Shown: positions 50,779-59,582 of the stretch, piece after piece | How the letters are laid out: each line of letters opens with the position of its first letter | Position numbering within the stretch: position 1 is the stretch's first letter | Assembly (NCBI RefSeq): GCF_001942255.1 | Contig: NZ_MKKC01000077.1 | Coordinates: 1 to 60,459 of the forward strand | DNA: 60,459 nt | Reading direction: 5' to 3' | From: Nocardiopsis sp. CNR-923 | GTDB taxonomy: Bacteria > Actinomycetota > Actinomycetes > Streptosporangiales > Streptosporangiaceae | Notes under the pieces: model-generated | What the model was told of the DNA's origin: nothing | The model's input: the letters and a program-made list of their open reading frames with translations, nothing else | The model's database searches: none | Translations under genes and position numbers: made by a program

Positions 50779-52029
50779 TCAGCGGCGCTCGGCCGTCTCG
50801 CCGGGGGGACCGAGCAGGCACACCGTGACGACCAGCCCCCCGCCCGCGCGCGGCCAGGCGGTCACGACGCCCTCATGCGCGCGCACGACGGAACGGACGA
50901 TGGACAGACCCAGTCCCGCGCTGCGTCCCGAACCCACGCGGTCGCCGGAGCCGCGTCGGAACGGCTCGAAGAGGCCCTCGATCTCGTAGGCGGGGATCAC
51001 CTTGCCCGAGTTCTCCACCTGGACGGCGGGGCGCCCCTCGTACATGCCGCTGCGGACGGTGATCTCGCCCTCGGCGACGTTGTACTTGAGGGCGTTCTCC
51101 ACGAGGTTGCCCACGAGCCGCTCCAACAGGACGGGGTCGCCCTCCACCAGGGCCGGGCGCAGGTCCAGACGCAGCTGGAGGCCGGACTCGGACAGGTCGC
51201 CCGCCAGCTGGCTCAGCACGGTCTCGGCGACCTCGCCGAGGTCGACCCGGGTGCGGGCCTCCAGCTCGCGGTCGCTGCGGGCCAGGAAGAGCAGGCCGTC
51301 GATGAGGCGTTCGTGGCGCGCGTTGGTCTCCAGCAGGGTCTGTCCAACGCTCTTGAGGTCGGCGGAGACCTCCGGGGAGCTGAGCGCCACCTCCAGGAGG
51401 GTCCGGTTGATCGCCAGCGGGGTGCGCAGTTCGTGCGAGGCGTTGGCGACGAAGCGGCGCTGTCCGTCGAAGGCGCGGTCGAGTCGTTCCAGCATGCCGT
51501 CGAAGGTGTCGGCGAGTTCGCGGATCTCGTCGTCGGGCCCGGACAGGGCGATCCGCTCGTGCAGGGAGCGTTCGGACAGCCGCCGGGCGATCCGGGTGAT
51601 CTTCTGGAGCGGGGAGAGGGCCCGCCCGGCCACCGCGTACCCCAACGCCACCGCGAGCAGCCCGACCAGGAACAGGGCGAGCAGGGAGAAGCGGGTGACG
51701 TGGGTGAGGACCTCCTCGATGAGGTAGCTCTGCGCGGCCAGTTCCGCGGCGCTCTCCTCCGCCAGCAGGGCGTTGAGCAGCACCGTGACGATCAGGTAGT
51801 TGACCAGCACCAGCACCGAGCCCGCGGCGAAGAACAGCATCCCGTAGATCAGGGTGAGCCGCGAGCGCAGGCTGAGGTTGTCGGTGAAGCGGTGCACCCG
51901 TTCGGCGGCGGCGGAGCGCTCCGCGCCCTGTCCGGAGGGCGCCACGGTGTTGAGCCTGCGCCACGTGCCGGTGTCACCCGGGCGGGTCGGCTCGACCTGT
52001 CCGGGCTCCGGGCGCTCCGCCGGTCTCAC
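50779..52029 (-). CDS. cutS: Sensor histidine kinase CutS
   Basis: 416 aa. Two helices (LTLIYGMLFFAAGSVLVLVN and RFSLLALFLVGLLAVALGYA) flank a short exported loop of about 35 residues. Then follow HAMP (ALSPLQKITRIARRLSE), the H box ANASHELRTPLAIN with the phosphorylated histidine, N box NLVENALKYN and G boxes ending GLGLSIVRSVVRAHEG. GTG 52029 overlaps the cutR stop (GTGA). Order and neighbours (dut side, then IMPase and hemH) match Streptomyces cutRS. No cysteine is seen in the short exported loop. Confidence 0.85.
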   Translation of the reverse strand: MRPAERPEPGQVEPTRPGDTGTWRRLNTVAPSGQGAERSAAAERVHRFTDNLSLRSRLTLIYGMLFFAAGSVLVLVNYLIVTVLLNALLAEESAAELAAQSYLIEEVLTHVTRFSLLALFLVGLLAVALGYAVAGRALSPLQKITRIARRLSERSLHERIALSGPDDEIRELADTFDGMLERLDRAFDGQRRFVANASHELRTPLAINRTLLEVALSSPEVSADLKSVGQTLLETNARHERLIDGLLFLARSDRELEARTRVDLGEVAETVLSQLAGDLSESGLQLRLDLRPALVEGDPVLLERLVGNLVENALKYNVAEGEITVRSGMYEGRPAVQVENSGKVIPAYEIEGLFEPFRRGSGDRVGSGRSAGLGLSIVRSVVRAHEGVVTAWPRAGGGLVVTVCLLGPPGETAERR

Positions 52030-52679
52030 AACCGGTACCCCGCACCGGGGACGGTCTGGATGACCGGCGGTTCGCCGAGCTTCTTGCGCAGGGTCATCAC
52101 CGTGACCCGGACGACGTTGGTGAAGGGGTCGGCGTTCTCGTCCCAGGCCTTCTCCAGCAGCCCCTCTGCGCTGACCACGGTCCCACGCGCGCGCATGAGC
52201 ACGTGGAGGACGGCGAACTCCTTGGGCGTGAGCGCCAGTTCGCGGCCGTCGCGGTGCACCCGGTGGTTGGCCGGGTCGAGCTCGATGCCGTGCCGCTCCA
52301 GGACGGGGGGCAGCGGCGGCACCGCGCGGCGGCCCAGGGCGTGCACGCGCGCGACGAGTTCGGCGAAGGCGAAGGGTTTGGCCAGGTAGTCGTCGGCTCC
52401 CAGGGTGAGCCCCTCGACCTTGTCCTGGACACCGTCGGAGGCGGTGAGCATGAGGATGCGGCCGGTGTAGCTGTCTCCCACCAGCGACCGGGCGACGTCG
52501 TCGCCGTGGGTGCCGGGCAGATCTCGGTCGAGGACGACCACGTCGTAGTCATTGACGGCCACGTGCTCCAGGGCGGTGTCACCGTCGTAGACCACGTCCA
52601 CCGCCATCGACTCGCGCCGGAGTCCAACCGCCACGGTGTCGGCCAGGACCCGTTCGTCTTCGACCACGAGTACGCGCAC
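52026..52679 (-). CDS. cutR: OmpR-type response regulator CutR
   Basis: 217 aa, the same length as Streptomyces CutR. The receiver domain has VLVVEDERVLADTV with the acidic pair, phospho-aspartate in VVVLDRDLPGTHGDD, and the lysine in DDYLAKPFAFAEL. The winged-helix domain ends RVTVMTLRKKLGEPPVIQTV. GTG 52679 with AAGG six bases upstream is chosen; the frame is open to 52748, but that longer reading would enter a hairpin. A structured leader lies upstream. Confidence 0.88.
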   Translation of the reverse strand: MRVLVVEDERVLADTVAVGLRRESMAVDVVYDGDTALEHVAVNDYDVVVLDRDLPGTHGDDVARSLVGDSYTGRILMLTASDGVQDKVEGLTLGADDYLAKPFAFAELVARVHALGRRAVPPLPPVLERHGIELDPANHRVHRDGRELALTPKEFAVLHVLMRARGTVVSAEGLLEKAWDENADPFTNVVRVTVMTLRKKLGEPPVIQTVPGAGYRL

Positions 52680-52722
52680 GTTGACCTTCTCGACCTCTGT
52701 TGCCTGGGAAAAAGAAAGAGGG

Positions 52723-52760
52723 GCCGCTGCCGGCGCATCCCCCAACACACCGGCAGCGGC
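52723..52760 (-). promoter_or_regulatory. Hairpin B of the cutR leader, terminator-like
   Basis: On the minus strand GCCGCTGCCGG pairs with CCGGCAGCGGC (11 bp) around a 16-nt loop containing GTTGGGGGAT. It is followed by a pyrimidine/T-rich tract (CTCTTTCTTTTTCCC), so it could act as a terminator or attenuator about 40 nt before the cutR start. Confidence 0.6.
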
Positions 52761-52912
52761 GTTCTTGGTCCCGGCCGCGTCATCCGTTCTCCCACATCCG
52801 GAGTAAGGAGGCGGTAAACCCGCCGTGGCCTCCTCCGCGGAGAACCACTCTCCTCATCCCGTGGGGACACGGGCGCTGGGCCGAGAGCTTCGATCCCTGC
52901 TGCGCACGGGGA

Positions 52913-52949
52913 GCCGCCGCCGACGAATCCCCCAACCGTCGGCGGCGGC
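52913..52949 (-). promoter_or_regulatory. Hairpin A of the cutR leader
   Basis: On the minus strand GCCGCCGCCGAC pairs with GTCGGCGGCGGC (12 bp) around a 13-nt loop with the same GTTGGGGGAT as hairpin B. A C-G pair here is replaced by T-A in hairpin B, a compensatory change. Confidence 0.6.
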
Positions 52950-53285
52950 CCAACCCCGCACATCTCGAATCTGACACATCAAGAATAAGAAACAAGTAAG
53001 CATGGGGCGCACCGGGGAGATGTGTCATGCCCCACCCCGCCTGCCCCCGGGCCCGTCCGGGGCTCGGCGGCCGGTCCCTGAAACCGGGGTCGCCGGTGGG
53101 GTTTGGATCACCCGGCGGCCGGGGTAGGAGACGCACGCGTGGGCACCGGCCGCCTCAGGCCGGACCGCGACGGGTACGCGCCACACCGAAGTGGCGCCAT
53201 CGGATCGCGCGGACACGCAGTCGTGCGCTGACGGCTTTCACCGGGACACCCGTGTGCCCCGGTGCCGACCCCTGAGAGAGGTGTC

Positions 53286-53450
53286 ATGGGCGAGTTCCTC
53301 GCAGAGATCAAGGTCCGGATCAACGAGACCTCCCGGTCGCTCCGCTCGGCTCAGGCCGCCGGGGACGACTTCCTCGCCGACACACACGCGTCGGAGCTGG
53401 AGGACCTCTACCGGATCGCGGCTCGCAACGGCATCGACACCCGCTGCTGA
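53286..53450 (+). CDS. Conserved 54-aa protein
   Basis: A small soluble helical protein, MGEFLAEIKVRINETSRSLR..., ending NGIDTRC. The ATG is preceded by GAGAGAGGTGTC. Similar short proteins are widespread in actinomycetes, but no function is known to me. The sequence suggests two amphipathic helices separated near AAGDD. It ends convergent to the IMPase gene with a strong hairpin between them. Confidence 0.72.
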   Translation: MGEFLAEIKVRINETSRSLRSAQAAGDDFLADTHASELEDLYRIAARNGIDTRC

Positions 53451-53507
53451 CGCGGGTGCGGCGGCCCTGACCCGGATCCCCCCGGACCGGCGGGGCCCCG
53501 AACACGG

Positions 53508-53536
53508 GGCGGGGCGGATCACGGGTCCGCCCCGCC
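53508..53536 (+). terminator. Bidirectional terminator
   Basis: GGCGGGGCGGA and TCCGCCCCGCC form an 11-bp perfect stem with a 7-nt loop between the 54-aa gene and the convergent IMPase gene. Confidence 0.75.
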
Positions 53537-53597
53537 TCTCACGTGTCCTGGGGCGTTCACACCGCGGCGGCCCAGGGAACCGCGGCCCCGGCGGCCG

Positions 53598-54407
53598 TCA
53601 GCCGTCGGTGTCTGCGCCGAGCGGCGCCAACAGGCCGTCGAGGGCCTCGTACAGCTCCGGGCGCGCCGCGATGACCAGATCGGTGCTGGGCGGCCCGCCG
53701 GCCGCCCCGCCCACGCGCACGCCGGCCTCACTGGCGATCAGGCCGGGCGCGGCCCAGTCCCAGGGGTTGAGTCCGCGCTCGTAGTAGGCGTCGCAGCGGC
53801 CGGTCGCCAGTCCGGTCAGGTCCACGGCCGCGGCGCCGCAGCGCCGGATGTCGCGCACCCTGGGGAGCACCTCCAGCAGCACCCGCGCCTGGTGGGCGCG
53901 CCGCTCGGGGAAGTACCCGAAGCCGGTGGCCACCAGGGCCCGGTCCAGCGGCACGGCGTCCGGGGCCCGCAGCGCCACGCCGTTGCGGCGGGAACCGTGC
54001 CCGAGGACCGCCTCGAACATCTCCCGGCGCGAGGGGACGTTCACGGCGGCGGCCACGACCCTCCCGTCCACCTCGGCGGCGATCGCCACCGCCCAGTCCG
54101 GACTCCCGTACAGGTAGTTGACCGTGCCGTCGATCGGGTCGACGATCCACCGCACGCCGCTGGTGCCGATCACACCGCCGCCCTCCTCACCGAGGACCGC
54201 GTCGTGGGGGCGGGCCCCCAGCAGCCGGGCACGGATCAGCTCCTCGGCGGCCCGGTCCATCTTCGTGACGACGTCCGTGGGGCTGGACTTGGTGTCGAGC
54301 ACGGTGACGCCCGCCTGGCCCCCGGCGGCCAGCTCCCCCGCCTCGGCCGCCGCGCGCACGGCGAGCGCGCGCAGCTCCTCAGGGTCGGGAGGATGGGTGG
54401 TACTCAC
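53598..54407 (-). CDS. Inositol monophosphatase family protein (SuhB type)
   Basis: A 269-aa Mg-dependent sugar phosphatase. The metal site is GEEGGG with WIVDPIDGTVNYLYG, and the C-terminal NPWDWAAPGLIASEAG completes the family signature. It may make free inositol for mycothiol and phosphatidylinositol. GTG 54407 reads VSTTHPPDPEELRALAVRAA. The S9 peptidase gene ends 21 nt upstream on the same strand, so cotranscription is possible. Confidence 0.88.
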   Translation of the reverse strand: MSTTHPPDPEELRALAVRAAAEAGELAAGGQAGVTVLDTKSSPTDVVTKMDRAAEELIRARLLGARPHDAVLGEEGGGVIGTSGVRWIVDPIDGTVNYLYGSPDWAVAIAAEVDGRVVAAAVNVPSRREMFEAVLGHGSRRNGVALRAPDAVPLDRALVATGFGYFPERRAHQARVLLEVLPRVRDIRRCGAAAVDLTGLATGRCDAYYERGLNPWDWAAPGLIASEAGVRVGGAAGGPPSTDLVIAARPELYEALDGLLAPLGADTDG

Positions 54408-54428
54408 GTGTGGTCCCCCGTTCGTGGG

Positions 54429-56464
54429 TCAGAGCAGTTCCGGCCTGGTCCACTCCTTGCCGTGGACGTGGTGGTCCAGGAAGGCGAAGACCGTCTCATA
54501 CCAGATCCGGGCGTTGCCGGGCTTGAGGATCCAGTGGTTCTCGTCGGGGAAGTACAGGAATTTGGCGTCCACCTCGTGTAGGAGCAGGTCCCGCCACAGG
54601 CGCATCCCCTCCGCGATCGGCACGCGGTAGTCCTTGTCCCCGTGGATGACGAGCATGGGCGTACGGATCCGGTCGGCGCGCAGGTGCGGCGAGTTCAGCG
54701 TGTAGCGGTCGGGTTGGGCCAGCGGGGTCCCGAACTCCCGTTCCCACGCCGCCGGGTGGTCGGTCGTGCCGCTGAAGCCGTCCAGCGCCCACAGCGAGGC
54801 GTGCGAGACGATGGCACGGAAGCGGTCGGTGTGCCCGGCGATCCAGTTGGCCATGTATCCGCCGAAGGAGCCGCCCATCATGGCGGTCCGGTCGGCGTCG
54901 ATGTCCGCGCGCGCCTCGGCGGCGTCGGTGATCGCCATGACGTCGGCGTGGGTGCGCGGCCCCCACTTCCCCCAGGCGCGACGCAGCATCCGCTGTCCGT
55001 ATCCCGTGGACAGGGCGGGGTCCGGCAGCAGGACCGCGTAGCCGCGCGCGGCGAGCAGCCAGGGGTTCCAGCGCCAGGACCAGCCGTTGAAGCTCATGTA
55101 GGGGCCGCCGTGCACCCAGACCGTCAGGGGCGCGGGGGATTCGGCCGAGGCCTCCTCCGGCAGCACGAGCCAGGACCGGATCCGCTCGCCGTCGTCGGCC
55201 GTGGTCTCGATCTCGGTCAGAGTGCCGGGCATGGTGAGTTCGGACCCGGGCGTGCGCAGGGGCGTGGGCGCTCCGTCGACGACGGCGGCGTCCAGGCGCA
55301 CGGGCGCGGGCGGGGCGTCCCAGGCGTCGCGCAGCGCGAACACGTGGCGGCCGTCGGGAGAGGGGTTGAGCGCGCCGTAGGAGCCGTGGTCGCCCGTGAG
55401 ACGGCTGAGCGTGCCAGTGTCCAGGTCGACGCGGAAGACGGGTCCGCGGCCGTCCTGGTCGGCGACGAGGAAGACGGACGCGGAGTCGGCCGCCCACGCG
55501 TAGTCGCGCGGCCAGAGCTCGTGGTCGGGCAGCAGGTCGCGGCCCTCACCGGTGGCGAGGTCGACCAGCCACAGTGTGTGGTCGCGGGGCTCGCCGTCGT
55601 ACGTGCCCGCCGAGCCGCGCGTGAGCAGGACGTGGCGGCCGTCCGGGGAGACCCGCGGCCCGCCGAAGTCGTGGTCGGGGTCGCTGGCCAGGGTGCGGCG
55701 CTCGCCGGTGGCCGTGTCGACGGACACGACGTCAATGCGGTCGGCGCCTCCCACGGTGAGCACCCGCCACTCGGTGACCAGCGCCGACCCGTCGGGGGTG
55801 AGGTCGCCCGAAGCGTTCACCAGGGCCATACCCGCGTCGGGGGTCAGGTCCCGGTGCTCGCCGAGACCGGAGTCGCCGTCGGCGGGCGGCTCGGCGATCA
55901 GGTAGCGGGGGTGGTCGGGGCCGATGTCGCCGTCCCAGTAGCGGATGGGCAGGGCCTCGTGGAGGATCGCGGTGACCCCGGCCTCCTCCCGTGCCTCGCG
56001 GGCCTCCCGGTCAGCCTCGGCGGTCTCGCTGCCAGCGTGTGTGTCGGAGGTGAAGGCGACCAGGCCGCAGTCGCGCGCGACGGTGAAGGAGGAGACGCCG
56101 CCGGGTCTGGAGGCGACCGGGCGCGCCTCGCCGCCGTCGGAGGGCAGGAGCCACAGGGCGGGTTTGGGAGCGGCCTCGGAGGTCGCGTCGGGATTGGGCC
56201 GGCCGGAACCGAACAGCAGCGATCCATCGGGGAGGAAGTGGGCGGCGCTCTCCCCCTTGGCCGAGCGGGTCAGGCGCCGGGGTGCGTTCCCGCCCTCGGA
56301 CGCGGGGACCGTGTCGATCTCCCACAGGGCGCTGTGGAAGGCGGCGCCGTCGGGCCCGAGGCCGCTGACGGGCGCCACGAGGCGGGTGCGTCCGGGGAGA
56401 GGCGCAGCCCGTTGACACGGCGGAGACGGACGTACTCCGGCAGTTCATACCAGGAACGAACCAA
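54429..56464 (-). CDS. S9-family prolyl oligopeptidase-like peptidase, frame interrupted
   Basis: About 678 aa. The N-terminal ~390 residues are a beta-propeller of WD-like blades (SPDGRHVLLTRGSAG, PSPDGRHVFALRDAW); the C-terminal domain is an alpha/beta-hydrolase with nucleophile GGSFGGYMANW, acid in VIHGDKDYRVP and histidine in DENHWILKPGNARIWY. The start is TTG 56464 (L-VRSWYELPEYVRLRRVNG), supported by AGGAGG eight bases upstream. One base is missing near 56400 before RTRLVAPVSGLGPDG. No signal peptide; probably a cytosolic acyl-aminoacyl or dipeptidyl peptidase. Confidence 0.87.
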
Positions 56465-56697
56465 GGCGAATCCTCCTGAACCGTCGACGTGTGGTCTGGA
56501 GCCGACCCTATCGGGCGAATCCCCGCAGACGGGGGGACCGGCCGCGGGCCCGCCGCCCCCCGGGGGGTTCGGTTCGGGCGCCGACAGGGGCGAGCACCGC
56601 GCCGCGGGCATCCGTCGAGGGTGGTGGGGCCACGGACGGGACGAAGCGGAGCGGAGGCCCGCGACGAGCGCGGCCGCGGCCCTCCGCCCGACCCGGC

Positions 56698-57729
56698 TCA
56701 ACGCTGCCGGCAGCAGACCTGGCCAGGCTCGGGGCACCGGGGCAGTCCGCCCAGGCGCACCGGCGCGGCGCCGTCGGTGCACTCGCGGACCAGCTCGGTC
56801 ACCATGGACACGAACCGCGGGTGGGTGCCGGGGCTCAGCGCCCGCTCATAGCCGACCCCGAGCTTGCGCGCGGTCTCGCGGGCCTCCACGTCGAGGTCGA
56901 ACTTGACCTCCATGTGGTCGGAGACGAATCCGTGCGGGACGACCACGACCGCGGGCACGCCGTCCTTGGCCAGCTCCTCGATGCGGTCGTTGACGTCCGG
57001 CTCCAGCCAGGGCTGGCTGGGCGGGCCGCTCCGGCTCTGGTAGACGACCTCGTAAGGGTACTCGCGGTCGAGCCGGGCGGCCACCAGGCCCGCCACCTCG
57101 GCGAGCTGGGCCCCGTAGGCGCCCTCCGCTCCGAACGCCCGGCCGGGGCCGCCGCTGGCCTCTGCCATAGCGGTGGGGATGGAGTGCGCGGAGAAGAGCA
57201 GCCGCGCGCCCGCCCGCTGGTCCGCGGGCAGCGCGGCGAGGGCGGCGTCCGCGTGCTCGACCAGGGGTTCGACGAAGCCCGGGTGGTCGTAGAAGGGACG
57301 GATCAGCTCGACCTCGGGGGCGTCGTCACCCAGGGCGGCACGGGCCCGGTCGATGTCCTCCTGGTAGGCGGTCCGACTGGACCAGTTGCAGTACGCGGAC
57401 GTGGGCAGCGCCAGCACCCGGCGCACGCCCTCGTCCCGCATCCGGGCGAGGGTGTCGGTGAGCATCGGCGCCCAGAACCGGTTGCCCCAGTAGACGGGAA
57501 GGTCCACCCCACCTGCGGCGAAGTCGTCGGTGATCGCCGCGATCAGGTCCCGGCACTGCTGGTTGATCGGGCTCACGCCACCGAAGAGGAAGTAGTGCTC
57601 ACCCACCTCCGCCAGCCGCTCGCGGGGGATGTTGCGCCCCCGGGTCACGTTCTCCAGGAACGGGATGACCTCGTCCTCGCCCTCCGGTCCACCGAAGGAG
57701 ATCAGCAAAAACGCGTCGTAAGGCCTCAT
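56698..57729 (-). CDS. hemH: Ferrochelatase (coproporphyrin type)
   Basis: A 343-aa enzyme inserting iron into a porphyrin. PYDAFLLISFGGPEGEDEVI starts the domain, LLFSAHSIPT carries the catalytic histidine and VVPHGFVSDHMEVKFDLDVE the glutamate. Four cysteines near the C-terminus (ECTDG, then RCPEPGQVCC) fit the 2Fe-2S cluster known in actinobacterial ferrochelatases, which use coproporphyrin III (also named cpfC). ATG 57729 is chosen by homology; the frame is open to 57891. It is divergent from the lactone oxidase gene. Confidence 0.92.
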   Translation of the reverse strand: MRPYDAFLLISFGGPEGEDEVIPFLENVTRGRNIPRERLAEVGEHYFLFGGVSPINQQCRDLIAAITDDFAAGGVDLPVYWGNRFWAPMLTDTLARMRDEGVRRVLALPTSAYCNWSSRTAYQEDIDRARAALGDDAPEVELIRPFYDHPGFVEPLVEHADAALAALPADQRAGARLLFSAHSIPTAMAEASGGPGRAFGAEGAYGAQLAEVAGLVAARLDREYPYEVVYQSRSGPPSQPWLEPDVNDRIEELAKDGVPAVVVVPHGFVSDHMEVKFDLDVEARETARKLGVGYERALSPGTHPRFVSMVTELVRECTDGAAPVRLGGLPRCPEPGQVCCRQR

Positions 57730-57856
57730 GGGGCCTATCAAACCAGCCCTCCCGGCGCCCGCTCGCCCACCCCCGCTCCGGTGTCCCGTGTTCGTCGAAC
57801 CCTGGGCGCCGCTACCCCCTGGCCACACACGTGACTCGTGGGTAATGTCACGTCGC

Positions 57857-59155
57857 ATGACTGACGTGTTGTGGAACACATGGGCGGGCACCCATCAGGC
57901 CCGCCCCCGGCGGACGGCGGCCCCGAACGGCACCGGCGAGGTCGCGGCGGCGGTCGCCTCCGCCGCGCGGGACGGCCTGAGGGTCCGGATGGTCGGTTCG
58001 GGCCACTCCTTCACCGACGTCGCGATCACCGACGGACTCCTGCTCTCCCCCGCATCACTGACCGCGGTGCGCTCGGTCGACCCCGGCGAGGGGACGGTCA
58101 CGGTCGAGGCCGGGCTCCCGTTGTGCGACCTCAACGACACCCTGGCCGAACACGGCCTGGCCCTGGCCAACATGGGCGACATCGCCGTGCAGACCGTGGC
58201 CGGCGCCGTGCAGACGGGCACGCACGGGACCGGGCGCGACGCGGGCGGTCTGGCCGGCCAGGTGGTCGGACTGGAGATCGTGCTCGCCGACGGGTCGGTC
58301 GTGGAGTGCTCGGCCGACCGGGAACCGGACCTGTTCCACGCCGCCCGGGTGGGGCTGGGAGCCTTCGGCGTGGTCACCGCGTTGACGATGGCGGTGCGCC
58401 CCGCGTTCCTGCTGCACGCGCGCGAGGAGCCGATGCCGCTGGACGAGGTCCTGGAGCGGCTGCCCGAACTGCGCGCGGACAACGACCACTTCGAGTTCTT
58501 CTGGTTCCCCCACACGGACAGCACCAGCACCAAGCGCAACAACGTCACCGAGGGCCCCGCGCGTCCGCTCTCCGCCCTCCAGTCGTGGTGGGACGACGAC
58601 TTCCTGTCGAACACGGTCTTCGACCGCGTCAACCGGCTGTGCCGGAGCTTCCCCTCCCTGGTTCCCGGCGTGAACCGGATCAGTTCGCGGGCCCTGTCCA
58701 CGCGCTCCTACACGGACGTCTCGCACCGGGTGTTCGCGTCGGTGCGCGACGTGCGCTTCGTGGAGACGGAGTACGCGATCCCGGCCGAGCACACGGCCGA
58801 CGTGCTCCGGGAGGCGCGGTCGATCGTGGACCGGGGCGGGCACCGGGTGAGCTTCCCGGTGGAGGTGCGCTTCGCCCCGGCCGACGACGTGTGGCTGTCC
58901 ACCGCCCACGGCCGGGACACGGCCTACGTGGCGGCGCACATGTACCGGGGGGTCCCCTACGAGGCCTACTTCGCCGACCTGGAGGCGTTGTTCACGTCCG
59001 TGGGCGGCCGTCCGCACTGGGGCAAGGTGCACACCCGCGACCGCGATTACCTGGAGCGGGTGTACCCGCGCATGGGGGACGCGCTGGCGGTGCGCGACCG
59101 GGTGGACCCGCGCCGCCGGTTCGGCAACGCCTACCTGGACCGGGTGTTCGGCTAA
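57857..59155 (+). CDS. D-arabinono-1,4-lactone oxidase family flavoprotein
   Basis: 432 aa of the VAO family. The FAD-binding PP-loop is RVRMVGSGHSFTDVAITDG, whose histidine is often covalently bound to FAD; TVAGAVQTGTHGTGRDAGGL follows. The C-terminal ALO domain ends with GGRPHWGKVHTRDRDYLERV, the HWGK signature. It oxidises sugar-1,4-lactones; the substrate is not fixed. A TAATGT -10 (57843-57848) ends eight bases before the ATG, so the leader is minimal. The pair hemH/ALO beside sepH is also found in Streptomyces. Confidence 0.87.
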   Translation: MTDVLWNTWAGTHQARPRRTAAPNGTGEVAAAVASAARDGLRVRMVGSGHSFTDVAITDGLLLSPASLTAVRSVDPGEGTVTVEAGLPLCDLNDTLAEHGLALANMGDIAVQTVAGAVQTGTHGTGRDAGGLAGQVVGLEIVLADGSVVECSADREPDLFHAARVGLGAFGVVTALTMAVRPAFLLHAREEPMPLDEVLERLPELRADNDHFEFFWFPHTDSTSTKRNNVTEGPARPLSALQSWWDDDFLSNTVFDRVNRLCRSFPSLVPGVNRISSRALSTRSYTDVSHRVFASVRDVRFVETEYAIPAEHTADVLREARSIVDRGGHRVSFPVEVRFAPADDVWLSTAHGRDTAYVAAHMYRGVPYEAYFADLEALFTSVGGRPHWGKVHTRDRDYLERVYPRMGDALAVRDRVDPRRRFGNAYLDRVFG

Positions 59156-59190
59156 GCGTGTTCCGAGGACGCCAGGAACCAAGAAGGGCC

Positions 59191-59214
59191 ACACTCCGGT
59201 GGACACCGGCGTGT
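59191..59214 (+). terminator. Terminator after the lactone oxidase
   Basis: ACACTCCGGTG faces CACCGGCGTGT with one mismatch, 36 nt after the stop. The remaining space up to 59582 (427 nt in total) shows no gene and must hold the sepH promoter; TACCAT at 59303 is one possible -10. Confidence 0.55.
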
Positions 59215-59582
59215 CGGGTTGCGCACGAGGGGGATTCGTGATCTGGATGCGGCCCGAGATCGGAGTTTTCCCCGGGCCTGGGGTGATTACGTACCCGCGG
59301 GATACCATCACGGCGGAGCCCTGACGCGGAATGGACGACATCCCGCCGTGACCGCTCCCGGTCGGAGCAGGGTCCGCGTGTCAAGATTGGCACCGGAGAC
59401 GACCGTTGAGGCTCCCGGGACGGCCCGGGGCGACCCGTGGTGAGGACCACGGACGGGAGGCGGCCACACAGTTCGGACATGCCGGGCGCGGTACTGGCCG
59501 AACCGTGGTCGGCCGACCAGACTTGGAGAACGCGGGGGCTGGCCGCCGAACCTGCTCTCGACGGGACGCGAAAGGGAGGGCG

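Larger units (their letters stand above)
52680..53285 (-). other. 606-nt intergenic region with structured cutR leader
   Basis: The region between cutR and the 54-aa gene contains twin hairpins (annotated separately), a further possible hairpin around 52808-52834 (GGAGGCGGTAAACCCGCC type), and an AT-richer patch near 52975-53005. A frame at 52780-53136 has no convincing bias. It is most likely a long 5' leader plus promoter for cutRS, and the promoter of the small gene on the other side. Confidence 0.5.

Noticed and set aside
52780..53136. 118-codon frame upstream of cutR
   Set aside because: Poor codon bias, no ribosome site, and it overlaps a conserved-looking hairpin; treated as leader RNA.
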